This document shows, piece by piece, positions 36,401 to 48,600 of a stretch of DNA of 64,000 nt. Under the pieces are notes generated by a model, which saw nothing but the letters and a program-made list of their open reading frames with translations, was not told the DNA's origin and did not search any database. Source of the DNA: Sipunculus nudus (taxonomy: Eukaryota; Annelida; Sipuncula; Golfingiida; Sipunculidae); contig CM049311.1 in NCBI GenBank assembly GCA_026874595.1, forward strand, positions 6,051,676-6,115,675, given 5' to 3'. Numbering within the stretch: the stretch's first letter is position 1; every line of letters begins with the position of its first letter. A program made the position numbers and the translations under genes.

Positions 36401-37417
36401 ATAAAACAAATTCCCTACAATAATCTATTTAAGAAAAAGTGACAGTACTGAAATTTATGTTTCTGAAAATTACATATTAAAATGAAATACATGCTGGAAA
36501 ATATATGAACGGCATCTGACTAACCCATGGTCTCTGCTAGGTAAGAACTTAAGGAGTGGAACATGAGGAAAGATAATATAAAAATAGACTAAGATAAAAT
36601 GATAAAAAGATATTGCACTTGAAGAATATCGACGGTAGTAGTACAATAAACACGGTAATTTTTTAAACTCATTTGGTGTATCTTTGATGACTAAGGCGTC
36701 AAATGAAGCCACAACGTATGGGTTGTGAACAATAGAGGTAAGGTAGTTTTATTGACGTACATACATATTCTCGGGAGCGGCAGAAGATATGACCTGGGAC
36801 CATGTGATCCTTGTTCCAGACAGTCCATACGGAGGCATTGAGAATGGATTGTTACTGCTAAAACGCCTGGTGTTTGCAACAAGTTGGTTAATTATGTCCC
36901 TGTTCACCATGGAACTTTACCCTACAGAGATCCGTAATCTGGCTATTGGAATGGTCTTCTTCCTGTCACGGATAGGTGCCATCACAGCCCCATACATCGC
37001 TCAACTGGTAGGTGAATTTACAAGTGATATTTTCATATCCGATTAGATGAGACAGAGCTGGATAAAAAAAGGAAGAGACATCGATGAGTCAAAATATAGC
37101 TCAGATAGAAAATAAATTTACGGCAGCTATAATGGAACACTTTAGATAATGAAAAGTTTGGATGCAATGAAATATTTTAACTGCATATAGGGGAAATTCG
37201 ATATGTACATTTCATCTATGCTAAGTTTGAAACGTATTAAACAATTAATACATCAAACACTCAAAAATATTACAAAGATCATAAAATCATTGTTAAAAAT
37301 TCAAAAACATTTTTGCTATTTTTTCGTTAAATATTTTAGGTATATGAAAAATCAATCGAAATCAATGCGAAGAGGAATTCTCAATAACTTAATCTCATAA
37401 TTACTTCCTTTTGTTTC

Positions 37418-37452
<35 letters not shown>

Positions 37453-38491
37453 CAATAATCCCTGTGATCTTTTTATATACATTGTTTTAGAGTCGGGAAA
37501 ACCGAATCGTAACCATCAGTGTAATTGGCGCCATGGAACTTGCCTCAGGTCTGCTGACACTGCTGCTTCCGGAGTCGAAGAACCAGAACCTGCCTGATAC
37601 CATACTTGACGTAGAACGACCTCTGTACGTTATATATATCTCGCTCATCCCTACGGGGGGACTTGACCCATAACTGGCGCCCCCTACTGATGATAATGCA
37701 CATTTAAAATTTCTGGTTGAATAATATTGTCATGAGGCTACATATTTTCCGTTTGTGAGGTTAGTTGTTATGAACAAACGTTACCGCTGCAGTGCTTCAT
37801 TTGAGAAAAGCAACTATTTACAATAATTGAGAGAATTCTAAGCGAAACAGCTTTTTTTATTAATTTTATAACCAGTCACACATTTTGACTTACAAATTTC
37901 CCAACAATATATCAGAATAGGCTCAAGTGCAGAACCATACCAACGGCGATCTAATCAAGTGTCAGTTAGAAATACATGACAATACTGAGCAAAAATATCA
38001 CCTTATGACTGTAAGTGACACTGATGGTGAAACTCTAAAGAGATAATTAGTATATACCAATATTTTTTGAGGGCGCAAATATATTTTTTCTTTTGATCTG
38101 GGCATTTTAAAGGCCAATTAAATATTGTTTACGTCAGAAGCTTTTTATGTATTGACCATCTCACAATCGCCAGCGCCACCTGGTGGGCAGGGGTTTCAAA
38201 ACTAGTAACCAAAAAAACATATTTTTCATATTTTAAAATTTAACCGATTGAAATACACATTTTTTCTTTTTAGAAGATGAATGTATAATTCTGCATTTTA
38301 TGTAGAATATTATGACCTAAAAATGAGGTATGGGCAAATACTATATATTTATTTTCTTGATTTTTAGTTCGAAATCATCGAAGTCTGTTGAAAGAAGAGG
38401 TGACGTAATGGAAGAACTTAAACAAATGGTTTCATCTCCCGACGATCAAGCAGAGGACAATGTTACAGGAAACAGCATTCCATCTAAATGA
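30408..38491 (+). CDS. SLC22-like organic ion transporter, copy C (intact, 10 exons)
   Basis: Exons 30408-30803, 31579-31682, 32419-32573, 33074-33242, 34779-34905, 35418-35503, 35839-36053, 36820-37007, 37491-37624 and 38368-38491 join in frame to 565 residues. This major facilitator family protein of the plasma membrane moves organic cations, anions or zwitterions. Helix 1 is at about residues 17-40; the outer loop has several N-x-S sites and paired cysteines and ends in CQYGWDYDKS then WDIVCDHRW. Facilitator motif A reads GWIADSYGRK across exons 2-3, DESPRWLYVRG opens the inner loop, and ELYPTEIRN and LLPESKNQNLPDT mark helices 10-12. All junctions are GT-AG; intron 6 uses GTAAGT where the other copies have GC. 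The stop lies seven codons beyond the position used in A and B. Substrate and exact SLC22 subtype cannot be read from the sequence. The start at 30408 was chosen because MIEFDEFLEKTGSFGKYQ matches the family's N-terminus. Confidence 0.87.
33675..34231 (+). repeat. three long G tracts in intron 4 of copy C
   Basis: Runs of about 16 G (33675-33690), 21 G (33910-33930) and a (TG)n tract followed by 14 G (34203-34231) lie within 560 bases. Copies A and B have none at the matching places and copy D has one C13 run (46054-46066). They are plus-strand G runs within the transcribed intron. Confidence 0.9.
37420..37448 (+). repeat. (TA)n microsatellite just upstream of exon 9, copy C
   Basis: Fourteen TA units lie 42 bases before the exon-9 acceptor (CATTGTTTTAG at 37480-37490). 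The other copies lack it. Confidence 0.9.
37660..38330. other. intron 9 of copy C replaced by unrelated sequence
   Basis: Intron 9 is 743 bases here against 369-383 in A, B and D, and the stretch between the first 30 and the last 40 bases does not match the sequence shared by the other three (which contains CGACGGCCTACTAAAGTTCAG). It includes GGCGCCCCCTACTGATG near the left and CGCCACCTGGTGGGCAG near the right, but no clear terminal repeats or coding frame were found. An insertion with loss of the old intron body is the likely history. Confidence 0.4.
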
Positions 38492-38939
38492 AACAAAAGT
38501 CACATTTATATGACCAATCAGGCCTCAGACAGCAGCATATGCTTGTTATTTATATTAATAATTTTTGTATTAAGTTTTGTGATTTGAAAATCAGATTATT
38601 TTGGTTTATTTAGGCACTTATATATTGTTTTATGTGTGTTATGTTTTCAATTCTCCATATATATCAAATAGGCCCAGTCGATGATACAGTTTAAACATTA
38701 TTCCTCCCACTAAAAGAGCCACCAAACTTACTTTGCTGAGTCGCAAAGCTAAGAACAGGTATTGCAACCTCGCGGCAAATTATATGACTGATGTACGAAT
38801 CTCTGGTCGACTATTTCGTGATAAGAGCTGGCACTGAGTTTCGTCTATCGGTACATAGAATCACGTTTTGTTTTAAGCATTCTATTAGTAAACGCAAATA
38901 CTAAATCACAGGACTTCAACGCCCTCTCCCTTTCCAAAT
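38492..38939. other. 3' flank of copy C
   Basis: Non-coding sequence after the stop, partly alignable to the 3' flanks of A and D for the first 100 bases or so (CATTTATATGACCAATCAGGCC). No strong AATAAA is present. The rest is unassigned. Confidence 0.4.
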
Positions 38940-39270
38940 CTGCACGAATGTCGCAGGACGTTAGTTATTTGCGAAATTTGCGCAAAAGGTTCGCATGTGT
39001 CGCGAAATGTCCGCACGAATGTTGCCCGAGATTCGTGGGTTATTCGTGGTGTTTGTATTTGAGTCGCGTGTTAGTGTGTATGTGGACTGGCAACGCTAAC
39101 TCGACATTCGCACACACGTTGTTAGTACTACGCACAAACTGTGCAAAAATGATTTACAACTCGATTGTCGCGATACATCTCCGAATGTTGGACTTTGTCA
39201 AATTTAACATATTCCCGTCCTTTGTGAATCGCTCGCGTGCCCCGGGAAAGCCCTGTTTTAGTGTCCTTTT
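38940..39270. mobile_element. partial copy of a TTCGCGAA-rich inverted-repeat element
   Basis: The segment from GAATGTCGCAGGACGTTAG to the right end CGCGTGCCCC...CCCTGTTTTAG matches the right third of the element at 56842-57881 after copy D. The left end and its inverted repeat are missing. Open frames inside reflect the low-stop, CG-rich composition and are not genes. Confidence 0.6.
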
Positions 39271-40690
39271 CCTTTGTTGAGCCTTGTATAGCTTGCATCT
39301 CAGTTAAGAATCAACTTTTCAGTTTAGAATCAATTGAAACCTAAGGAACGAAGTCCGGCTCCGCTCCTTGCCTGAGGAATGCTCACCAATCCTTCATGTA
39401 CATTTCCTAGATACATTATTTGGTCATGACCAATGTAGAGCGTATAAAAATAGAGAATTTTGTTAATTCTTGGCTAAAACAGGATTATTACTTTTAAATG
39501 TTTAATTCTTATTGAATATTTTATATTCATATTTTTAAGTCCACTTTATGTAGGTGTTCTAGATATGTCCTGGAAGAGAAGACAGTGACTTATTAGTTTA
39601 GAATGTATGTCATATATAAAGGTAATATTACTATCAATTGTGACAAAGGTTTGAGTAAATATTGTTAAAAGGTTGGAAACCTATGGCTGATTTCATCTAT
39701 TTTCCTATACGAGGCATACTTACATCGTTAGATATCCAGGCCCGTAAACTGACATGACTGACAAGAAAATAATGCCGTTTTATCATGTGTAAACTTCTGT
39801 GATACAAGTCTTAATTTTAAAACGATTCTGGAACGGATTGTTTCGTCATGTATTTCATTATTCAAATAAATTACTATGACATTTCTGCTTTCAAAGAAGT
39901 GACAGCTAGATATCGCCATCTAGTGGCTAAATGGAAAACTATCATGTATATTAATGTAATTAATATTTGCGTAATTCAATTTTATCATGAAAATGTTTAT
40001 TTGTATGTCCTTTTTAATTTAATAAAATTGACTATCGTGTATATAATTTTAATATTTTGGTAGACCTACTTGTGTCCAGAAGGGAGTCATCACTGATATC
40101 ATAAATAACAAAGAAATATATAATCAACGAATCTTAGATCAAACTTGGCAATGTCAGTTGTGCCATATCTTAAATTAATTAAGTCGAGGACGATACTCAC
40201 CGACCCCTGTTCCTCTTATTAGATTTCTGATGACGTAACTTTGCAAGACAATTCATTTCAATATTATCGTATGTACATAACTTTGTATTTTTACACAAAT
40301 AACCTAGATTTTTGCCCATCAAACTAGACGAATCATGCTTCCCTCTGTGAGGAAACTGCAATACACAATATGCAATTGAATATTACATTACTATCTCGGC
40401 ACTACTTAAGTAATTATGCTCTAGAAATAATCGCCCCGCAGGCCTCCGCGTTTGAGGTTAACTGAGATTTAATGTGAATTTCCTTACTATTACGACTGAC
40501 TACATTCTGTGACCCTTGTTCATTTATGACTGTGCGGTGCTGCTTTGTTCTTTTCTCTCGATCTTTATCTCATAATTTTGATAATACGAGCTTCTCCCAT
40601 CCGTTTATTATTTTCACCGGAGGACCAGTTCAGTTTCACACCTAATACGACAGACGGTGCTATCATATAACGAAGGCTGGCTGACCATTA
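39271..40690. other. downstream block of the C unit, paralogous to 57890-60080
   Basis: Sequence from about 39328 (GAATCAATTGAAACCTAAGGAAC) to GAAGGCTGGCTGACC at 40686 matches 58338-60062 after copy D in the same order, including CGCCATCTAGTGG (39913 and 58981) and CCCGCAGGCCTCC. This is the tail of the large unit duplicated to give C and D. The only coding hint is the antisense frame at about 40480-40680. Confidence 0.6.
40480..40690 (-). pseudogene. antisense frame duplicated after C and D, function unknown
   Basis: On the minus strand SLRYMIAPSVVLGVKLNWSS and NNKRMGEARI are read before a stop; the D-side copy at 59874-60140 reads SLRYMIAPFVVFGVKLNWSS with a longer open frame. I do not recognise the domain. 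It may be a former exon or chance. Confidence 0.25.
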
Positions 40691-42485
40691 ACCTTTTCAA
40701 GTATACATATAGGCATGAACTAGTCGTATAATTTCCCGCTATATGTCAAAACGTATGTACCTGTATTCTTGTATAAGGTTATTGTTAAAACGAAAATGTT
40801 TACAATCAGTCAACCAAATATTAAAATAAGTTAGTTTAATAATCACAGTTAAGCGCCGTTTTCCGAAAGCGTCGAGGACAAGCTTCTTGTTAGGAAAAAC
40901 GAAATTTGAGAAAAAATTGCAGGGGACTAGCGGCAACTTCGCACGACAGTTAATGATTAACCGGAGTGTTTCTTTGCTACCAACATGAATGACGATCGGG
41001 GCATATAAAATAGATTGCATTTATTGCAGAGCTTAATTGGCTAAGATTAATCTTCAGAATTTTAAGGATACGTGCGTGCCTTTTCTTCAACAAATTCACC
41101 ATTAGAGAAAGCTGATATAACATCAACTTGGTGAAGCTAATTTAGTTATGTTTACAGCCCAAAGGCGGCGCCAGTGCAGTATACATATAAAAGACGTCGT
41201 TCTATCCAATTCGGTGCAATGTCTTATATTTAAATTTTAACAGTGCAACTGTAAAGATGAATTCTAAATTTCGCGATCTGCAGTTACGAAAAAAGTCGTG
41301 ATCAAATCGCTTTGTGATAAAATCAAAGCGTGTGTCAAATTAAAGGAGCATGATACTGTACCTTACAAGGGTCAAATGGACTGATATGTATAAACATTTC
41401 TGCACATGCACCATTTCACAGGTTTTATTACAATCTATGTTAATTATTGTTAAATGTAGAATATGGGGCACTCTGTCAACTGTTATATCGTTATTTATGG
41501 AAATCAAATCGATGGTTCATATTCATTACACGGTGTTGGTTCGTGACTTGATTTCAACAATACTAATTAAGTCCATAACTACAATTAGGTCTACATACAA
41601 CTGAAAAATGAATTGGCCAATCAACAATGATGCATGTTACAGAATGTGAACAGCATATTACTGACCTTGATACACTGCATCTTTAAATTACCCGATGATA
41701 CATGTGCTTAAACAAGTAAACATATGAAGAAACCGACAAAATATGGCCCGTTTTGTGATATTACACACGTGTGATTGTCAACCCTAATAAATACTTGTAA
41801 ACATTACAAATATTCATATAACACAGCATAGTTTAGGGTGTTTGATCATTCGCATGTATATTATGGACTAGAAGTAAGCTAGTTTCTAGGTTATGCAAAG
41901 GATTTTTCTGAATCTTTATCTTTTCAAAAATAAAGAAACCGTTATACGTTTCAGCGATACAAAAACCGCTACAAAACACCACCGCATGAATAATGTACTA
42001 ATATCACTGATGACGGAGTGCAAATTGTTTTTTAACAAAGGGCAAGTCAGAGAAGAACATGCCAGAATTTGTTTCCGTTTGATTTTGACAGATTGAAATT
42101 GGTAATATAAAAGAATGTAATAGTCATTCTGTGATATTTTTAAATAAACGTATCAGTAATTGCACTGTATACCATTTGTCTTGTCAACATTACATCAGCC
42201 GTAATATCAGTCTCATTTGCATATACTAAGTATATATCTGTCTATACGGTATATGTTCCGCATAATTTATACACCTGTTTTCGAGGATTTGTGTTGATCA
42301 AGCCATGTTCTTAACTTGGAAGTTAAAAATAAATATGGCTGATGCAGTTGAAAGCTAGTGAAGTGTTTTACATTATAGAAAAAGCAAGTTGGATTTAAAT
42401 TGGAATGAGAAGTATGTCACTCTGACTTTCAGCTAAATTGAGCCTGCCTGTACAGAAAAAAACTGGCTGAAAGATCTCATGTATA
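40691..42485. other. 5' flank of copy D, paralogous to the flank of copy C
   Basis: It starts the second large unit: 40715 onward matches 26910 onward. The match continues up to the conserved block before the start codon. Short frames here are not conserved between the two copies and are not called as genes. Confidence 0.55.
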
Positions 42486-42653
42486 ATTCAAATATGTGTT
42501 TTACAATTAACAGGTGCACCTTGGTGGTGTAGCCTTAATGAACAAAGTTCGTAGATTGCTTTTATCTTTACTCATATGCAATGTAACGATAGTGTCACAA
42601 TAATAAGAGGTCTGAATGCGACTCCTTTGCATTGTTTTAATCTCCAAGGCAAT
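42486..42653 (+). promoter_or_regulatory. conserved block before copy D start
   Basis: This contains CAGGTGCACCTTGGTGGTGTAG and CAAAGTTCGTAGA as in the other copies, plus an in-frame ATG at 42576 giving MQCNDSVTIIRGLNATPL before the chosen start. Confidence 0.5.
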
Positions 42654-45600
42654 ATGATTGAGTTCGATGAATTTTTGGAAAAGGCAGGAGCCTTCGGAAA
42701 ATACCAGATATACTTCTGTATAATATTAGGCCTAGGGGGCTTTACCCTTGGGTTAAACAATATGATTATTATATTTTTGGCGGAGTCGCCCAAACATCAC
42801 TGTTCTGTACCATCACTGTCAAAATTAAACCTGAGTGAAGATGTATGTATGAACTACAGCATCCCATTTGACTTCGCTGAATATACTTATGAATCCTGTC
42901 GCATGTACAACCGGAACTACTCTGGTGTAAGCGCGGATGTTGTCTACTCAGAACTTACAAACCCCGGAATAGCAGAACCAGAGATTGTACCATGTCAGTA
43001 TGGATGGGACTATGACAAATCAATATACGAATCTACCATCATCACCGAGGTAGCTTCCTTTCAATTCGTACATTTTGTATATAAAGCACTTTTGCCTATT
43101 TATGCTGAACATGTAATAAACCTATACGCACAGCTTTTCGTGAAAATTGGTTTACGTCTATCAAGGTTTGGCACCTTTTTTGCTTATCATTTTTTTCGAA
43201 CGTGTCACATTAGTCTAGCATAGCTCTTTATAACTCAAGAGAACGCCATTAGAGGTCGGATCAGCATTTGTGCAGCCTCTTTCTCCTCTAATGATTGTGC
43301 CATCCTTCATTGTTTCAATTTCCTTAGCAAATAAATCCTTCAGCTGTTACCACAAAAGTGTTCCTTATTGCTAATTATGTTAGCATCTTTAATCACCATA
43401 AACATGTCACATTATTATCTACAACCTACATCTTTTAAACGGCAAAGCACACATCCTTTGACTTTTCGATTTTAGTTATTGTCTAAAATTAAATATTTAC
43501 AAATATTTATGTTTTTTTTTTCGTATACATTATTCTATTAATAAAGCCTGTCCTGTAAAATAAGCTCTTGCCTCCAGTTAAATTTAAATGGGTCGCACAA
43601 TAGTTAATCCTATCTCAATTTGTTATAACTCAGTTTGAACATGGTAGACTAACACATTTACAGTTAAAAATCCACTATTATCGGCAAGAGGTTGAATTTG
43701 TAAATTACTTACAGTGGAAAAATGTAACATGTAACAAATGATATATTTATATGACTATAAAATGCAAATATTCCAGTGGGACATTGTGTGTGACAACAGA
43801 TGGCTTCAGGCGACGGCGACATCTGTCTATATGATCGGGTTAATGATAGGCTCATCTATTTTCGGATGGATAGCAGACAGGTCTGTTTCACAATTATGCC
43901 AACAGAAATCACGTGATCAGTACTAAAGTGTAACAATTCATCGTATGTTTATATTGATTATCAAAATAAAGGGGAAAAAAGCAATAAACCTTGTGTGAAT
44001 CAAATGTTTCAACAAGTAAATATCCATGTAACCAGTTTGACTTCACATACACTGTCGTGTTTGGCACCGTAGTATCTTAATGACAACAGACGATTTTCAC
44101 TTTGAATTTGAATTGACAAAACATATACATTGGCCTTTATGGCTTTTTAGGTAAAACCATAAAATAAATATGCTTCTGCTTAAAAAAGGTAGCGTGTATC
44201 TTCGGTTTCAACTCAGGGGTGAAGTTAGTATCAACCATTCCGGCAAATGATAGAACTTTCTTATAAAAATCCATAAAAAATTCTTTCAAAGCATTACACA
44301 GTGTTATATTAATCGTATTGGCGTAGCAGTAATATTTTGTTATAGCTATACGTGCGGGGGTTCCCCATACAGGTATGGAACTATGTATTTTCTCTTTTTG
44401 CAAAATGTGTAGTCAGAGCAAAGGTAAAACCTTAGTGATTAGGAGCACTTGTTTACAATAAGTATGTACCCTTTGTGATTTTGGTACATTGCAAATTTAA
44501 TTTGTTTCAGTTATGGGCGAAAGATATCCCTGCGTTTTGCAGCGGTGCCTCTGGTTGTGGCCACCATTGCTGCATGCTTCAGTCCAAATCTCACCGTGTT
44601 CATCATCATCCGTACCATAGTTGCTGCGACCAACATGCCGTTTTATTCTGTCAGTGGGGTCATGGGTCAGTTTACAGTTTGGTTTTATATTTTCAAAAAA
44701 AGCTAGAAATTAGATATAATTGGAATACTGTGAATGGTAGAAAGATTCTATACCAATTATGTAATTTAAAAATACATAAAGATGATACATTTCGTTATGT
44801 ATTTGCTAAGTGTCAAATTTAATTTAATTTTTATTGAAGTTATAATAATAGATAATAGACATATCCAGGCGTTATCCGGGTAATTTAAAAACATAGACCT
44901 GTTTAAAAGATTACCGATTTGACGGATCTTATTCAAAAGAGGGGTCAGTATAAGAAAATAAATAACAGTTTATGCAATCTTATTTATGAGTTAATTGTTG
45001 TCCTCAGGTAATCGGCTGGTACATTTTCTTCTCTCGTGAAAGAAGAACGGATGTAAGAGACAACATGCATGTCTCTTGTTAATCAAAATTAAGAAAATGG
45101 AGAATATCCTTTTGAGACACCCTATAATACCCTGCATGTTAGTATAGATAAATACTTGACCCGTCGGTTTCGAGTTTCAGAAATAGTGCCTAGGAAATGG
45201 AGGTCACTGGCAGCCAGCATCTGTCAGATGCCTTGGAACTTTGGTTTTATGTTCGCGTGCGGTGTTGGATATGCCATCAGAGACCGGTTCAAACTTCAAT
45301 TAGTTTGCGCCGTTCCAGTCATCCTTATGTTGACTTTCCTTTTGTAAGTTCGATATTATGTAAAATTTACATGAATTTGTGTGTATATTTTTCCATTAAA
45401 ATGATACCCTGACCTCTTTGGCAAGTGCTTAAAAAACATGCAAGGCAATAACTTCTCCCCACACTAGTGACAGCTGCGGTGACGTCCGACACCAAGTTTA
45501 CGGATCGAGTAAGAAATATATGTCATATCTCAAATGAGTCAATGAATACCGGTCTCCTTTCGGAGTTTCTTCTTTGCATTTTGTTTTCGTTGCATGTTGT

Positions 45601-48600
45601 TTTTGATAACAAAGCGTCGCTCCACATTTATTGCGTTATAACAAAACACATTTCACGCAGTTTGCACGCTCATTGAAAATACATATTTGATAATAAGTCC
45701 TTTATGGCGCCATGTTCCGCACAGTAACCGTAATGGTAGTTAACAGCACAAACGTACTAGCATGGCGGGTATTTGTTAGTGGTTTAAGATAAAAACTACA
45801 GAATGTCACAAGAACCTCTCGGTGTGAGATACGGCGGACGCTTTCTTAATAATTTGATAAGCGTAATCAAGACCGTTGTATATTAAACAAATTTGACCAC
45901 TCATCATCAATGTACCTCAAAGCCAATGTTATTACTGGCCTAGGTTCACTAAAACCCAGTCCAAAAAGGTACAGCCACACGTTAAGTTACCAATATTTAT
46001 CAACCAGTAAAAAATGAATCATTGAACAATGTAATAAGCATTGGAGGAGCCAACCCCCCCCCCCCCTTTCGATTCAGCATTATTTTAATCAAACGTGTTG
46101 TTCTTATAATGTGTGGCTATTTAACAAAACATGCCGCTCTCCGCTTGAAAACGTCTTAAATTTTAATTTTCGAACCTTTCCTAGCGTTTCGCGTCCACTG
46201 GTATACATTGTAAAGAGAAGGGAATGAAACCTGACTTGAAACGAAAGGTCACGCCAAGACTTAGTCTAAATAATGTTTACTCTTATAAACACTGGGCATA
46301 GTAGTAAAGATGTCTACAGAAACACAGGGATGTGTCCGCTTATTAGCATACGAGGGTAAACTAATGGCCGGCCAAGTATGTAGATTCCACTAATTTACAT
46401 TCAGAATATAACGATATATAATCATTGACAAAGGTAATACATAACTACGGGCGTAAAGTGGGAGAAACGTTTCTGGTGTTTTACAACAGTTCTAATATCA
46501 TCAAAAAAATTCGATATCCGATACGATGTTACGAAAGCTAAAGAATAAGGCTTCCGCTGTCTCCTATATTCCCTTTATGTTCCTATATTTTCTTATGTAT
46601 AAATATACCATATAATACCCTACGTTCCAGGTGTTTACTCTAATCTTATATATTTTCCTATATGTTTTCACTACACAACTTGGTTCTGATAACTGTTATG
46701 ACTGGATTTATATTCAGAATATTACGATCTATAATCATTGATAAAGTTAATACATACCTATCGGCGTAAATGTGGGAGAAACGTTTCTGGTGTTTTACAA
46801 CAGTTCTGATATCATCATAAAAATTCAATATCCGGTAGGACGATACGAAAGCTAAACTGAATTGTGTGAATGATAAACTGGCATTGTCTTTGGTATTCAA
46901 AGTGTGGTTGACGAGTCGCCTCGATGGTTGTACGTGAGAAGTAGAATCGAAGAAGCCAAAGAAATGATAAAGAAAATAGCTACCTGGAATAAAGCAACCG
47001 ACGCTTTGGAATATGACATTTTTGTCAAGGTGTTTATTGTCACAACATCTCTTATCTTGGTTGTAAAAATGAATTAGATCCACGTTAAAGTATTCTCTTC
47101 AAGAACAAGCCTTCCGCTGTCTCCCATATTTCCTTTATGTTCCTTTATTTTCTAATGTATAAATATTCCCTATAATACCTACATTCCAGGTTTTTACTCT
47201 TATGTTATATATTGTCCTATATGTTTTTACTACACAACTTAGTTCTGGTAACTTTTATGACTGGATCATGAAATCCTATATTTCGATGTATTTTTGTTGA
47301 TATAAGGTCGAATAACATTGCAAAAACGCTCCTGTAAAATTGCTATATTTCAAAGGAGCTTGGCAGGAGCCTTGTAAGAGGAGTTGCTTATTCAATGCAA
47401 CAACGTTGGTCCTGATTGTATATACAAGTCTGCTATGATTTTTTATATTCTTAGAAAAAGACGATAACTTGTTCATGATCATGAATATATAATTTGACAA
47501 AATTTAACCAAATCAAAAGTTCTATTTCAAAGATATGGTAAATGTATAGAGTGTGGAATAGTTGAATTAAATACCAAAAGTATCCAGGTTTTCAAGCAGA
47601 GAGACAAAAAGCTTTACTCCTGTGCAATGTGTAAAAATATAATGTCACAACTGTTATCTAATTTCAGCAAGAAACCAAATCCTCTAAAAACGTGTTCGTT
47701 TTGATTAGGACTCCGAAACTACGGATTCGTACCTTCATTTTCCTTTTTATATGGCAAGTACATTCAGTTTACCCATTAAATTTACAAAGCTAATGTCAAA
47801 TATTAATTTCTATTTAGGCATGTAAGTGCACTGTGGTATTGCTTATTTTTTTAGAAGGGCATGCGAACTATTAAATGCTGCTCTGTTGCGGGAAAAAAAA
47901 TTCAGTTTGTAATTGTCGTAATGATAATGCAATTCAAGTGGAACTCGTCATTGCTAAATAGAACAAAACGATTAGGTCACCTACGCATATATAATGTACA
48001 TTTGCATCATTAGAAAATAAACAATACCATAGGCGCTATGGCAAAGAGCCCGCCGTGTATTCAACAATACCGGTACATCAAATCAAACCAGTATATGAGT
48101 ACATAATGAAAGCAAAAATTAAATAAACGTGTGGCCTCTACCATCACCTGAATAGGAATGACCAGCGTGGCCAACTCACGTCAAATGACGACTCGGTTGA
48201 GCGATTGTGCATGACTACTTAACCCCCCCCCCCCGCACCTTTCCTGTGTATAACGGCGATCATTGTGTCAAAGGTGCACTCCATTATAATGTTTAATGGG
48301 TACGCATCCCATTATACCTTCCATAATTTCCTTTCATTTCATACAAAGATAAGCAATACCATAGGCGCTATAGCAAGGAGCCGCAAGACGCAAACTCCCC
48401 GCCAAAGGCGCCTGGTTAGATAATAACATATTTAAAATTGTGTATTGCGGAGTAGTCAGACAGAAAACATGTTGTACATGCATATGACCTCATCTTTACC
48501 ACTGCTGTAGTTACAGAGACTATAATTACGGTTATAACATCGCTGGTGTAGCACTACAAGAAATATTAATTCATATGTATCGAATAAAGTATCGTTGAAA

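Noticed and set aside
38948-39280. 110-codon frame downstream of copy C
   Set aside because: It is part of the truncated copy of the same inverted-repeat element and is not conserved as a protein in the full copy.
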